33,616 nt of DNA from the IMG/VR virus record IMGVR_UViG_3300009079_000064, positions 1 through 33,616 of that record. The stretch is one strand, 5' to 3'. Below, in pieces: positions 15,261 to 22,678 of this stretch; positions within the stretch are counted from its first letter, which is position 1; each line of letters begins with the position of its first letter. A program made the position numbers and the translations under genes. This DNA comes from a virus. Under the pieces are notes generated by a model. It was not told the origin of the DNA and searched no databases. It saw only the letters and a list, made by a program, of their open reading frames with translations.

Positions 15261-15512
15261 ATGGTAAAGCCTAATACAAGTTTTAACTTAACTGTTAATG
15301 ATGTTTATTTAATTGAAGAGGCTTTAAATCACTATATCGGTAGATTACAGGAACGTAGAAAAACACACGTTGAAAGTACTATTATTCCTGAAAGCCAATT
15401 GGAACCAGTTCGTCAAATTGATAATGAAATTCGTAAGGTAATTAGTTTACTTGGTAGTTTACACAATCAGAAAAACTGGTATAGACCTAATGGAATATAC
15501 ATTTCTGGATAA
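15261..15512 (+). CDS. small phage protein, paralogue of the gene at 25468
   Basis: An 83-residue protein (MVKPNTSFNLTVNDV...) that is clearly related to the 75-residue product at 25468-25695: both open with KPNT-x-F-x-LTVND, continue through an amphipathic helix, and close with LG-x-(L/I)-HNQK-x-WYRP and a Y-I-x-G end. The open frame reaches back to a GTG at 15231, but that codon lies in the terminator hairpin and adds residues absent from the paralogue, so the ATG at 15261 is preferred. Two helices with conserved WYRP suggest a small folded unit, perhaps oligomeric. No function is known to me. Confidence 0.72.
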   Translation: MVKPNTSFNLTVNDVYLIEEALNHYIGRLQERRKTHVESTIIPESQLEPVRQIDNEIRKVISLLGSLHNQKNWYRPNGIYISG

Positions 15513-15530
15513 CACACACAGGAGAAGAAA

Positions 15531-15740
15531 ATGAATAACGATTATATGACAAACATGTTTATTGACACAATCCAAAACGCAAAGAAAACTTGGGTTGACA
15601 CATGGGTTAAAGATGAGGCGATTAGCAAACCGCTTAATGACTTCATTAAAACACAAACAGAATATACAAAAGATGTAATGAAGCAAACCAACGCATTTGC
15701 CAATGCAGTAGGTGAAGCTATGGCAAAGGTGACAAAATGA
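15531..15740 (+). CDS. phasin-like small helical protein
   Basis: A 69-residue, entirely helical protein (MNNDYMTNMFIDTIQNAKKT...) with amphipathic Phe/Ala/Thr-rich helices. It has an AGGAGAAG site and is coupled by an ATGA overlap to the next gene, also helical. The composition recalls phasins, the helical granule-associated proteins of alphaproteobacteria, but similarity is by composition only. The antisense ORFs at 15459-15950 and 15542-15781 are shadows. Confidence 0.65.
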   Translation: MNNDYMTNMFIDTIQNAKKTWVDTWVKDEAISKPLNDFIKTQTEYTKDVMKQTNAFANAVGEAMAKVTK

Positions 15741-15970
15741 GCAATAAGAATCCATTCGAAATCCGTGCAGATATGTTGCAACTAGCCAAAGAATATTTGG
15801 ATCAGCAATATCATATGAACATCCAGTTCTATGAAAACATGGTTGCTGAAGGCAACAAAGCTCGTACGGACATTGAAGATAAGTTGAAAGAAGCTTATAA
15901 GATGTATTCCACTGAAGATCTAATGGCAAAAGCCAAAGAGATGTATTCATTCGTTTCTACAAAAGATTAA
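15737..15970 (+). CDS. phasin-like small helical protein
   Basis: A 77-residue helical protein beginning MSNKNPFEIRADMLQLAKEYL, followed by charged helices (DIEDKLKEAYKMYSTEDLMAKAKEMYSF). The NPFEIRxDxLxLAxEYL opening is, as I recall, common in aquatic T4-like phages with no assigned function. It overlaps the preceding gene by four bases, so the two products are probably made in equal amounts and may form a complex. It ends just upstream of the control element at 15977-16015. Confidence 0.68.
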   Translation: MSNKNPFEIRADMLQLAKEYLDQQYHMNIQFYENMVAEGNKARTDIEDKLKEAYKMYSTEDLMAKAKEMYSFVSTKD

Positions 15971-15979
15971 GTAAAATAT

Positions 15980-16015
15980 AATAAATACCTCTGTAGCAAT
16001 ACGGAGGTATTTTTT
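15980..16015 (+). promoter_or_regulatory. hairpin hiding the ribosome-binding site, overlapping a late-type promoter
   Basis: AAATACCTCTGTA (15983-15995) pairs over 13 positions (one T-G wobble) with TACGGAGGTATTT (16000-16012) around a GCAA tetraloop. The right arm contains GGAGG (16003-16007), the ribosome-binding site of the gene starting at 16016. AATAAATA (15980-15987), one base from the late octamer, overlaps the left arm. Transcripts from upstream would hide the site; transcripts starting at about 15993 would lack the left arm and expose it. T4 uses this arrangement for genes such as e, soc and 49. The six T's after the stem also make it look like a rho-independent terminator; it could be both. 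Confidence 0.7.
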
Positions 16016-16252
16016 ATGGCTAAAGAGAACGAAGACGATCTTTACGGCGACCTAACCGAATTTGATTTCATGATGGCGGCAATGTCAATATATTGCATGA
16101 CTTCTATGGATAAAGAACAATTCTGGACAATTATTAATCACGTCAATGACGGTTTTGAGTTTGATACAGCAGTAGCAGCTCAAGAAGAACTCATGAATAT
16201 TGTTGAGAGGCATAACGATATGAATAGGTATTTTAATAATGGCAAACTTTGA
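16016..16252 (+). CDS. small acidic protein with leader-hairpin control
   Basis: A 78-residue acidic, methionine-rich protein (ENEDDLYGDLTEFDFMMAAMSIYCMTSMDKEQF...), probably helical in its second half. Its ATG lies eight bases after a GGAGG site buried in the hairpin at 15983-16012, so it is probably translated only from late transcripts. That would suggest a virion or late-acting role, which is inference. It overlaps the oxygenase gene by 14 bases. Confidence 0.7.
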   Translation: MAKENEDDLYGDLTEFDFMMAAMSIYCMTSMDKEQFWTIINHVNDGFEFDTAVAAQEELMNIVERHNDMNRYFNNGKL

Positions 16253-16769
16253 AGAATTATACGACCTTCCAGTATATGAAAATCTTCTAGAAGAATTAAA
16301 GTCCATATGTGAATATGATAATGTGTGCTTAAATTATCCTGTTGGATATGAAGACAATTGTCAGATTGGCGTGGGAAGCATGGTATGGGATTGGGTATTA
16401 TGTGATAATGGCGAAAAAATTAAAACGCCAAAACCAAACAGGTTACACGAAAAAGATTTTACTGAATTATGTGCTATATTTAAAGGCACATCATTTGAGA
16501 AAATATATAATGCTCTTTCTGAAAAATATAGTTTAGGAAGGGTTAGAATTATGAAATCTAAACCTCATACATGTTTATCCTGGCATACCGACTTTAGTAA
16601 AAGAATACATTTTCCAATAAAAACGCAAGAGGGGTGCTTTATGGTAATCGATGATGAGATTAAGCACCTAAAACAAAATCAATGGTATATGACAGATACA
16701 TCTAAAATGCATACCGCATTTAATGCATCCAGCGAAACTAGATACCATTTGGTAGGAGTGATTAGATGA
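16239..16769 (+). CDS. 2-oxoglutarate/Fe(II) oxygenase (Asp/Asn beta-hydroxylase-like)
   Basis: A 176-residue protein with the jelly-roll metal site of Asp/Asn beta-hydroxylase-type oxygenases: LSWHTD near residues 112-117 (HxD iron ligands), RIHFPIKT strand next, then MHTAFNASSETRYHLVGVI near 156-174 with the distal iron-ligand His and the Arg (ETR) that binds 2-oxoglutarate. It is in the usual length range for this compact subfamily. It is coupled to the following PP-loop gene by a four-base overlap. AT-rich codon use (ATA, AAA, TTA) sets it apart from gene 43. The substrate may be a free amino acid, a peptide or another small molecule. Confidence 0.8.
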   Translation: MANFEELYDLPVYENLLEELKSICEYDNVCLNYPVGYEDNCQIGVGSMVWDWVLCDNGEKIKTPKPNRLHEKDFTELCAIFKGTSFEKIYNALSEKYSLGRVRIMKSKPHTCLSWHTDFSKRIHFPIKTQEGCFMVIDDEIKHLKQNQWYMTDTSKMHTAFNASSETRYHLVGVIR

Positions 16770-17440
16770 TTTTAGAATATGATGGGGTTGTAGTAGACTT
16801 CTTTGAAAAATTTCCAGCTCATTGGAAAAATATTGGAATTCACGTTTCAGGCGGAGCTGATTCCGCCTTAATTTTGTATTGTACGGCTCTTATGATACAT
16901 AGTAGGGATCAATTGAATGAAGTAAAAATTTGGCCAACTATATCATACGATGCAGCTGCGCCCAATTGCAAAGTTCACAATATCGGAAAGGATGTTGTAA
17001 AATATATCCAAGACTTGCCTATAGGAAAAAGTATTCAAAATCCGTACTTACATACCTATCACCAAACGGATATTGACACCGAAAGTAAAAACACTTATCT
17101 TAGAGAAGCCAGAAAATACTTATTTAATATTATCGGTTGTGATACCGTTTTAGATGGAACTACTCGCGGCATGCCAGGACTTCCTCGACCTACCGGATCG
17201 TATGATCCAAATGAGGAAGAGCTAATTGCAATGACTAAACAACCTGGTATAGAATTTGTTTTTCCCTTTGCCACAGTTAATAAAAAATTCATAGCAGCTC
17301 AATATAACCATTTTGGTTTAAAAGACTTATCTAATATGACATCTAGTTGTGTTATAAGTTCAGCGTCTCCTTGTAAAGAATGCTGGTGGTGCAAAGAAAG
17401 ATATTGGGCATTTGGCTCTTACGATGGGGGTGTACAATAA
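16766..17440 (+). CDS. QueC-like PP-loop ATP pyrophosphatase
   Basis: A 224-residue N-type ATP pyrophosphatase. The PP-loop VSGGADSA lies near residues 28-35, with the preceding strand NIGIH. The C terminus has a four-cysteine set, SSC-x7-C-x2-C-W-W-C-KER-x-WAF (near 189-213), arranged like the zinc site of QueC (7-cyano-7-deazaguanine synthase). These enzymes adenylate a carboxylate or carbonyl and replace it with nitrogen. No QueD, QueE, FolE or DNA transglycosylase gene is in the window, so a 7-deazaguanine role is not supported here. The ATGA overlap with the oxygenase suggests a shared pathway. Confidence 0.75.
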   Translation: MILEYDGVVVDFFEKFPAHWKNIGIHVSGGADSALILYCTALMIHSRDQLNEVKIWPTISYDAAAPNCKVHNIGKDVVKYIQDLPIGKSIQNPYLHTYHQTDIDTESKNTYLREARKYLFNIIGCDTVLDGTTRGMPGLPRPTGSYDPNEEELIAMTKQPGIEFVFPFATVNKKFIAAQYNHFGLKDLSNMTSSCVISSASPCKECWWCKERYWAFGSYDGGVQ

Positions 17441-17459
17441 CCTCAAACTGTGATACTAT
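17431..17459 (+). promoter_or_regulatory. probable promoter (TGTACA-17-TACTAT) for gene 43
   Basis: TGTACA (17431-17436), a 17-base spacer and TACTAT (17454-17459), 22 bases before the gene 43 ATG, with the -35 in the final codons of the PP-loop gene. It deviates from the strong TTTACA/TATAAT form in both boxes, so it is probably weaker, which suits a polymerase needed in small amounts. Confidence 0.5.
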
Positions 17460-17480
17460 ATTTTAGATTATGGAGGTAAT

Positions 17481-19985
17481 ATGAGCTTTTACACAAACGT
17501 TTCCCGTTATGGGAATAGTATCCTATATCGTGGATACACTGACAACGGCACTGCTGTTGAACACCGATACAAATTTAAACCCACAATGTATGTCACGTCT
17601 CAGATAGACACCGGCTGGAAAACCCTACAAGGTCGACCAGTTGCTCCTGTCAAGTTTGACTCTATGTCCGAAGCACTTGACTTTTGTAAGCGTTATGAAG
17701 AAATTGATAACGCTGAAGTATATGGCACGTCCAATTTCATTCATCAGTTTATTACTGATAAGTTTCCAGGTGATATTAAATTTGACCGCTCAATGGTCAA
17801 TGTCGCTAATATCGATATCGAAGTCCATTCTGAAGATGGTTTCCCTCTTCCTGATGAAGCTGCACATCCTATCACAGCTATTACGCATAAGTCAAGTAAG
17901 TCTGCCGTATATCACGTTTTCCACTTCGGTGACTGGGATAAAGATAAATCTATCCTGAAAGACGTGATTGTCCAAGAGCATCGTGGTAAAAGCGAAGTAG
18001 AAATGCTTGCGATGTATATCAAGTTCTGGAAAGACAATTACCCAGACATTATTACAGGCTGGAATATCAGATTCTTCGACGTTCCTTATATTTTAAATCG
18101 CATTGCTCGACTCGGTGCTGAAGAAGCGGTTAAAGCTTTCTCTCCATGGAATATGGTAGATCGCCAAGAAATTACCGTAAATGGTTCACCACAGTGTGCT
18201 TTTGATATCAAAGGTATTACTCAGATGGACTACATCGAGCTGTTTAAAAAGTTTGGTTATTCATACGGCGCTCAAGAGTCATATAAACTTGATCATATTG
18301 CATATGTAGTTCTTGGAGAACGTAAGCTATCATATGAAGAATATGGTAACCTACAAAACCTTTATAAAGAAAACTATCAGCTTTATATCGATTATAACAT
18401 CAAAGACGTTATGCTTGTGGAACGTATTGACGAAAAGATGGATCTTATTACACTTGCTATGACTATGGCATATCGTGGAGGTGTTAACTATCAAGACACA
18501 ATGGGAACCACTGCAATCTGGGACTCAATCATTTACCGTGAGTTGAGTAAATCCAAGATCGCAGTTCCGCCGAATGATCCAAAGGTTAAGAACCCCTATC
18601 CAGGCGGATACGTGAAAGAACCTCATGTTGGAGCACACGATTGGGTCGTATCATTTGACCTTAACTCGCTGTATCCTAACTTGATTGTTCAATATAATAT
18701 GTCACCCGAGACTTTGGTCACATCTATGGAAGGTCGTTTCCAAGAAGGCGTTGAGCATTATATGAACACGCCAGTTGATCCTCGCGCTAGAGATATGAAT
18801 GTCGCTGTTGCTATTAACGGATCTTCATATCGTAAAGATAAGCAAGGATTCTTGCCTAAGCTTATTGTCGATTACTATAGTGAACGTAAAGCTGTCAAGA
18901 AAGAAATGCTTGCGCGTGAACAAGAGTATCAAAAGAATAAAACAGTAGAACTCGAACGGCAAATTAACCAGCTTGAAAACCGTCAGATGGCTATTAAAAT
19001 TCTTCTTAACTCTTTGTATGGAGCTTTGGGTAATAAGTATTTCCGTTACTTTGATATGCGTATGGCAGAAGGCATCACACTGTCAGGTCAGCTTACTATC
19101 CAATGGGCAGAACGTGCTATCAATGCTGAGATGAACCGTATTCTTCAGACTAACGACCGTGATTATGTTATTGCTATCGATACTGACTCGGTTTATGTTA
19201 ACTTTGGCGCGTTTGTTAAAAAGCTTAAACCTGAAGATCCGGTCAAAGCACTTGATAAGATTTGTGAAGAACATTTCATCCCATTGCTAGAGAAATCATA
19301 TGACAACTTGTATGATCACATGAACGCATTTGACAAACGTATGGTTATGGCACGTGAGGTTATTGCTGACCGTGGTATTTGGACTGCTAAGAAACGATAC
19401 ATTCTCAATGTTCATAACTCTGAAGGTGTGCAATACGCAGAGCCTAAGATGAAGATTATGGGCATTGAAGCTATCAAGTCTTCTACTCCTGAGGTTGTTC
19501 GTGACAAGTTTAAGGCGGCGTTTAAGATGATGCTTACTGGCGATCGTCATGGTACTCAAGACTTTATTGCAAGGTTTAAGAAAGACTTTAAACAGCTTCC
19601 TCCCGAGAAAGTTGCCTTCCCTCGTGGAGTAAGTGATCTTAAGAAATGGGAACGTCGTAAAACCGTCTATGCAAAAGGCACGCCCATTCACGTACGTGGG
19701 AGTTTGCTTTATAATCACCATCTAAAGATAAACGGGTTGTCTTCAACATATGAAACTATTAAGGCTGGTGAGAAAGTAAAATTCTGTTATCTTAAGATGC
19801 CTAATCCAGTCAAAGAGAATGTCATTGCATTTCCAGAGTATTTGCCTGAAGAATTGAAGCTACATAAGCATGTCAATTATGACCTTCAGTTTCAAAAAAC
19901 ATTCCTAGATCCACTTGAGCCAATTCTGGATGCTATCGGCTGGAGTGCTGAAGAGAAAATTACAATGGATGATATTTTCGGATGA
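17481..19985 (+). CDS. 43: gp43 DNA polymerase (family B, with proofreading)
   Basis: An 834-residue replicative polymerase (T4 gp43 is 898). Seen here: exonuclease motif [15 protein letters not shown] near residues 109-123; exonuclease II region [14 protein letters not shown] near 192-205; exonuclease [15 protein letters not shown] near 303-314; polymerase motif [13 protein letters not shown] near 392-403; motif [21 protein letters not shown] near 504-523; motif [11 protein letters not shown] near 565-574; and a C-terminal [14 protein letters not shown] ending, like the T4 clamp-binding tail (SLDFLFG-type). An AGGAGG-like site (GGAGG) precedes the ATG. The start of the sulfotransferase-like gene overlaps its stop. 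Confidence 0.97.
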   Translation: MSFYTNVSRYGNSILYRGYTDNGTAVEHRYKFKPTMYVTSQIDTGWKTLQGRPVAPVKFDSMSEALDFCKRYEEIDNAEVYGTSNFIHQFITDKFPGDIKFDRSMVNVANIDIEVHSEDGFPLPDEAAHPITAITHKSSKSAVYHVFHFGDWDKDKSILKDVIVQEHRGKSEVEMLAMYIKFWKDNYPDIITGWNIRFFDVPYILNRIARLGAEEAVKAFSPWNMVDRQEITVNGSPQCAFDIKGITQMDYIELFKKFGYSYGAQESYKLDHIAYVVLGERKLSYEEYGNLQNLYKENYQLYIDYNIKDVMLVERIDEKMDLITLAMTMAYRGGVNYQDTMGTTAIWDSIIYRELSKSKIAVPPNDPKVKNPYPGGYVKEPHVGAHDWVVSFDLNSLYPNLIVQYNMSPETLVTSMEGRFQEGVEHYMNTPVDPRARDMNVAVAINGSSYRKDKQGFLPKLIVDYYSERKAVKKEMLAREQEYQKNKTVELERQINQLENRQMAIKILLNSLYGALGNKYFRYFDMRMAEGITLSGQLTIQWAERAINAEMNRILQTNDRDYVIAIDTDSVYVNFGAFVKKLKPEDPVKALDKICEEHFIPLLEKSYDNLYDHMNAFDKRMVMAREVIADRGIWTAKKRYILNVHNSEGVQYAEPKMKIMGIEAIKSSTPEVVRDKFKAAFKMMLTGDRHGTQDFIARFKKDFKQLPPEKVAFPRGVSDLKKWERRKTVYAKGTPIHVRGSLLYNHHLKINGLSSTYETIKAGEKVKFCYLKMPNPVKENVIAFPEYLPEELKLHKHVNYDLQFQKTFLDPLEPILDAIGWSAEEKITMDDIFG

Positions 19986-20644
19986 TACCAAAAAACATAT
20001 TAATATATGCTAATCCTAGAACAGCATCATCAAATCTACAGAAATTGCTATCGCAGGACAGCAATTTCTTATTTGAAGAATTGTTTACATATATGAAACC
20101 AGAAGATACTGAAAAAATAAACATGTATATTAATTATTGTAGAAAAAAAGCAAGATCTAATGATAATGTTGTTTTTAAAGTTCTGCATACCGATATAGCA
20201 AATAATTTAAATTTAGACGATATTGAAAAATTTAAATGCATGTTAATAGAAGAAAATTTTTATGTTATTAGATTAAGTAGGAATAATTTCAAAGATCAAT
20301 TATTTAGTACTGTTATAGCTGAAACTTCTAAGGAATACGGTGTCCAATCTAGCAAATCAATAACGATTGATTATAATAATTTTAAAGATCATTTTTATTA
20401 CTGTTATGATAAAAATGCTGAACATAATAATAACATTTATGGATTCCCAATCCATCAGGATATAAAATTTGAAGATGTTATAAATGATGATGTTGTAATT
20501 TGCGGCCAAAAAATTCTCCGTGATACAAATAAAATAACAATAAATGTATCTGCTAACAAAACAGATAAGGTTATCAACTTGTTTGATATGAACGCGTGGT
20601 ATGATGAATTAATACATTTACAAAATAAGAAATATGAAGTATAA
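19982..20644 (+). CDS. sulfotransferase-like protein
   Basis: A 220-residue protein with features of P-loop sulfotransferases, which move sulfate from PAPS. The N-terminal strand-turn [18 protein letters not shown] near residues 6-23 has the RTxSS phosphosulfate-binding loop. [21 protein letters not shown] near 92-112 matches the strand and helix that carry the 3'-phosphate-binding Arg and Ser. It is shorter than typical family members (250-300 residues). It starts four bases inside gene 43 (ATGATG) and is markedly AT-rich with many ATA/AGA/TTA codons, suggesting recent gain. A substrate cannot be read from the sequence. The kinase-like gene at 28453 could in principle relate to PAPS supply. 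Confidence 0.7.
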   Translation: MIPKNILIYANPRTASSNLQKLLSQDSNFLFEELFTYMKPEDTEKINMYINYCRKKARSNDNVVFKVLHTDIANNLNLDDIEKFKCMLIEENFYVIRLSRNNFKDQLFSTVIAETSKEYGVQSSKSITIDYNNFKDHFYYCYDKNAEHNNNIYGFPIHQDIKFEDVINDDVVICGQKILRDTNKITINVSANKTDKVINLFDMNAWYDELIHLQNKKYEV

Positions 20645-20671
20645 TAATGAAGTTAACAATTGGAGTATAAT

Positions 20672-21085
20672 ATGAGCGACTGGCCTAATGATATCCGCAT
20701 GATGCACCACAAGTTTGGTGTTACTGATTGGATGGAAAAGAATAAACACGATAAAGAACTTATGCAGAAGTATCTACGCTTCCGTCTTAAAATGTGTATG
20801 GAAGAAATGAATGAAACTATTGATGCTGCACTCTTTGACCGTGATGCTGAAGAAGTTGTTGATGGCCTGATTGACCTTTGCGTCTTTGCGATTGGAACAC
20901 TAGATGTATTCGGCGTAGATCCTAATGAAGCATGGGATCGTGTATACGAAGCGAATATGACAAAATCGCCTGGTGTAAAGCCTGGCCGGCCAAACCCATT
21001 TGGACTTCCAGATCTTCTTAAGCCATCTGGATGGACACCACCAACACATAAGGATAATCACGGTGCTATCCCTAACGCTGTTTAA
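20672..21085 (+). CDS. MazG-like nucleotide pyrophosphohydrolase
   Basis: A 137-residue protein of the all-alpha NTP pyrophosphatase superfamily. EEMNETIDAALFDRDAEEVVDGLIDLCVF (residues 48-76 region) carries the ExxE...ExxD metal-binding pattern: EEMNE in one helix and EEVVD-x-x-ID in the next. Such enzymes cut dNTPs to dNMP and pyrophosphate. Next to dCMP hydroxymethylase it may act as the dCTP-removing enzyme, the role of T4 gp56, which belongs to the same superfamily. The ATG at 20672 has a TGGAG site; the TTG at 20660 lies before it. The C-terminal 35 residues are Pro/Gly-rich and perhaps flexible. Confidence 0.8.
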   Translation: MSDWPNDIRMMHHKFGVTDWMEKNKHDKELMQKYLRFRLKMCMEEMNETIDAALFDRDAEEVVDGLIDLCVFAIGTLDVFGVDPNEAWDRVYEANMTKSPGVKPGRPNPFGLPDLLKPSGWTPPTHKDNHGAIPNAV

Positions 21086-22022
21086 ACCACCTCGCTGGTG
21101 GGAAGAACAACAAAGATATGCCTATGACAACAAAACTCATCGGCGAATGGATTTCTCTAGCTTTGACGAGCTAGAGAAACTCCTGTATGAATTGTCTAAG
21201 CAACCTAAGAAAGGAAAAGTAGATGCTGAATTATTTTCGCCAGCTATATATAAACCAGATACTACTCGAGCCAATAAGAATGTTGTTGCTTGGGCAGGTT
21301 GGGCAGCTGTTGACGTTGATGACATTGAGATTGATGGAAACCTAAATGATTTTGTACGTAAACTTGCTGGTGATTGGCGCTTTGTTTGCTACAGCACTGC
21401 AAGCAGTCGCCCTACTAAGAAAAAGTTCCGACTCGTATTCGAACTTGATCGCCATATACCAGTGGCAGAAATCAAACACTTTTGGTTCGCACTCCAATCT
21501 CACCTTGACGAGTCAGGAGATAAACAATGTAAAGACCTCAGCCGAATGTATTACATCCCTGCAACATATGACGAGGCTGATAATTTTATATTCAGTGGGA
21601 GTGGCAATCCTATTGATGTTGACAATCTTCTTGCCCGTTACCCCTACGTAGATAGGGCTAAGAGTGGTAACACGTTTCTCGATCGACTACCTCCTGAACT
21701 CGTAGAACAAGTAGTCAATCATCGTAAGTCGATGATGCAAAATACCAACATTATTTGGTCAAGTTATCATGATTGCCCGTTTTGGCCTAAGAAGCTTGCT
21801 GCTGAATATTCTACTATTACCGAAACCGGTTGGTATCATAAGATGTATCAAATCATGGTAGCAATATCGGCTAGAGCAATTGATAAGGAATATCCTATTC
21901 AAGCTTCTCAAATCGCTGAACTATGTAAGCAATTTGATATGGAAAATGGTGGTTGGTATGAAAACCGACCAATTGAAATCGAGGCTGACAGAGCCTTGGA
22001 ATATGCTTATAAAAAGGTATGA
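21063..22022 (+). CDS. possible primase-like replication protein
   Basis: A 319-residue protein. I choose GTG at 21063, eight bases after AAGGA and overlapping the MazG-like gene by 23 bases, because the resulting N terminus (FKPPRWWEEQQRYAYDNKTHRR) looks native; an ATG at 21150 would remove it. WAAVDVDDIEID near residues 81-92 and FVCYSTASSRPTKKKFRLVFELDR near 107-130 recall motifs I and II of archaeo-eukaryotic-type primases (hhhDhD, then the sSs/H loop followed by an RlvF strand). No Toprim or zinc-ribbon gp61 primase is visible in the window. The family is a hypothesis; it may instead be a DNA-binding protein of unknown role. Confidence 0.5.
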   Translation: MLSLTLFKPPRWWEEQQRYAYDNKTHRRMDFSSFDELEKLLYELSKQPKKGKVDAELFSPAIYKPDTTRANKNVVAWAGWAAVDVDDIEIDGNLNDFVRKLAGDWRFVCYSTASSRPTKKKFRLVFELDRHIPVAEIKHFWFALQSHLDESGDKQCKDLSRMYYIPATYDEADNFIFSGSGNPIDVDNLLARYPYVDRAKSGNTFLDRLPPELVEQVVNHRKSMMQNTNIIWSSYHDCPFWPKKLAAEYSTITETGWYHKMYQIMVAISARAIDKEYPIQASQIAELCKQFDMENGGWYENRPIEIEADRALEYAYKKV

Positions 22023-22024
22023 AC

Positions 22025-22144
22025 ATGGCAAAACAATCTAGACTAGTAAAAACTAAATCTGGTGCAATTCGTGAAAACAAAAGCTTAAAGAAAAAAGCAA
22101 AGGCTCTTAAGCCGATCAAATATAAGGCAAGTGGAAAAAAATGA
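22025..22144 (+). CDS. 39-residue basic peptide
   Basis: ATG at 22025, two bases after the previous stop, gives a 39-residue peptide with about 14 Lys/Arg and no acidic residue except one Glu (MAKQSRLVKTKSGAIRENK and a KKKAKALKPIKYK tail). It is probably unstructured and nucleic-acid binding. Its stop overlaps the ATG of another basic peptide at 22141 (ATGA), which supports both being translated. Confidence 0.55.
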   Translation: MAKQSRLVKTKSGAIRENKSLKKKAKALKPIKYKASGKK

Positions 22145-22251
22145 GACTTAATTTTAGACTAGGCTGGTTTAGAATTGAAATTCTTCCACTATTTAAAATA
22201 GTTTTTGATGTTCGTCGAACAGTTAATAAAAAACGTAGACGTAAAAAATAG
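22141..22251 (+). CDS. 36-residue basic peptide
   Basis: A 36-residue peptide (MRLNFRLGWFRIEILPLFK then a VRRTVNKKRRRKK tail) coupled to the preceding small gene by an ATGA overlap. The N-terminal half is hydrophobic and aromatic, the C-terminal half strongly basic, a design that suits membrane or nucleic-acid association. It ends seven bases before the nucleotidyltransferase. No family recognised. Confidence 0.5.
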   Translation: MRLNFRLGWFRIEILPLFKIVFDVRRTVNKKRRRKK

Positions 22252-22258
22252 GATAAAC

Positions 22259-22678
22259 ATGAAAGTTGGATTTACTTGTAGCACATTTGACTTGCTTCAC
22301 GCCGGGCATATTATGATGCTGCGCGAAGCCAAGGCTCAATGTGATTATCTTATTTGCGGACTACAGGTCGATCCGAGTTACGATAGACCTGAGAAGAATA
22401 AACCCGTTCAGACTATTGTAGAAAGATACGCACAACTATCGGCAGTGAAATATGTTGATGAGATTGTAGTATATCATTCTGAACAAGATCTCCTAGATAT
22501 TCTAGAAATGTATCCAATTAATATTCGTATTCTAGGAGAAGAATATAAAGAAAAAGAGTTTACAGGCAAAGATATTTGTCGTAAAATAGGTATTGAGTTC
22601 CACTTCAACAAACGGAACCATAGATTTTCATCATCTGGACTTAGAAAGAGAGTAGCTGATAATGCTAAAAGTGACTGA
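22259..22678 (+). CDS. cytidylyltransferase-like nucleotidyltransferase (TagD-like)
   Basis: A 139-residue nucleotidyltransferase of the glycerol-3-phosphate cytidylyltransferase type. VGFTCSTFDLLHAGHIMML near residues 3-21 contains the HxGH nucleotide-binding motif. VERYAQLSAVKYVDEIVV near 57-74 holds the R-x2-Q/M-L element, and FSSSGLRKR near 125-133 replaces the ISTSxIR motif with a conserved serine pair and Arg. The length is that of TagD (about 130). It joins CTP (or another NTP) to a phosphorylated alcohol or sugar. The ATG at 22259 follows a GGAT site. It overlaps dCMP hydroxymethylase by 17 bases, so its product may feed base modification; that link is inference. Confidence 0.85.
   Translation: MKVGFTCSTFDLLHAGHIMMLREAKAQCDYLICGLQVDPSYDRPEKNKPVQTIVERYAQLSAVKYVDEIVVYHSEQDLLDILEMYPINIRILGEEYKEKEFTGKDICRKIGIEFHFNKRNHRFSSSGLRKRVADNAKSD

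Noticed and set aside
15459-15950. 163-residue minus-strand ORF opposite the phasin-like pair
   Set aside because: Cys/Leu/Phe-rich translation with no start signal; the two forward genes have good ribosome sites and a coupled overlap.
16766-17440. 7-deazaguanine DNA modification based on the QueC-like gene
   Set aside because: No QueD, QueE, FolE or transglycosylase gene is visible, so only a QueC-like enzyme of unknown substrate is supported.
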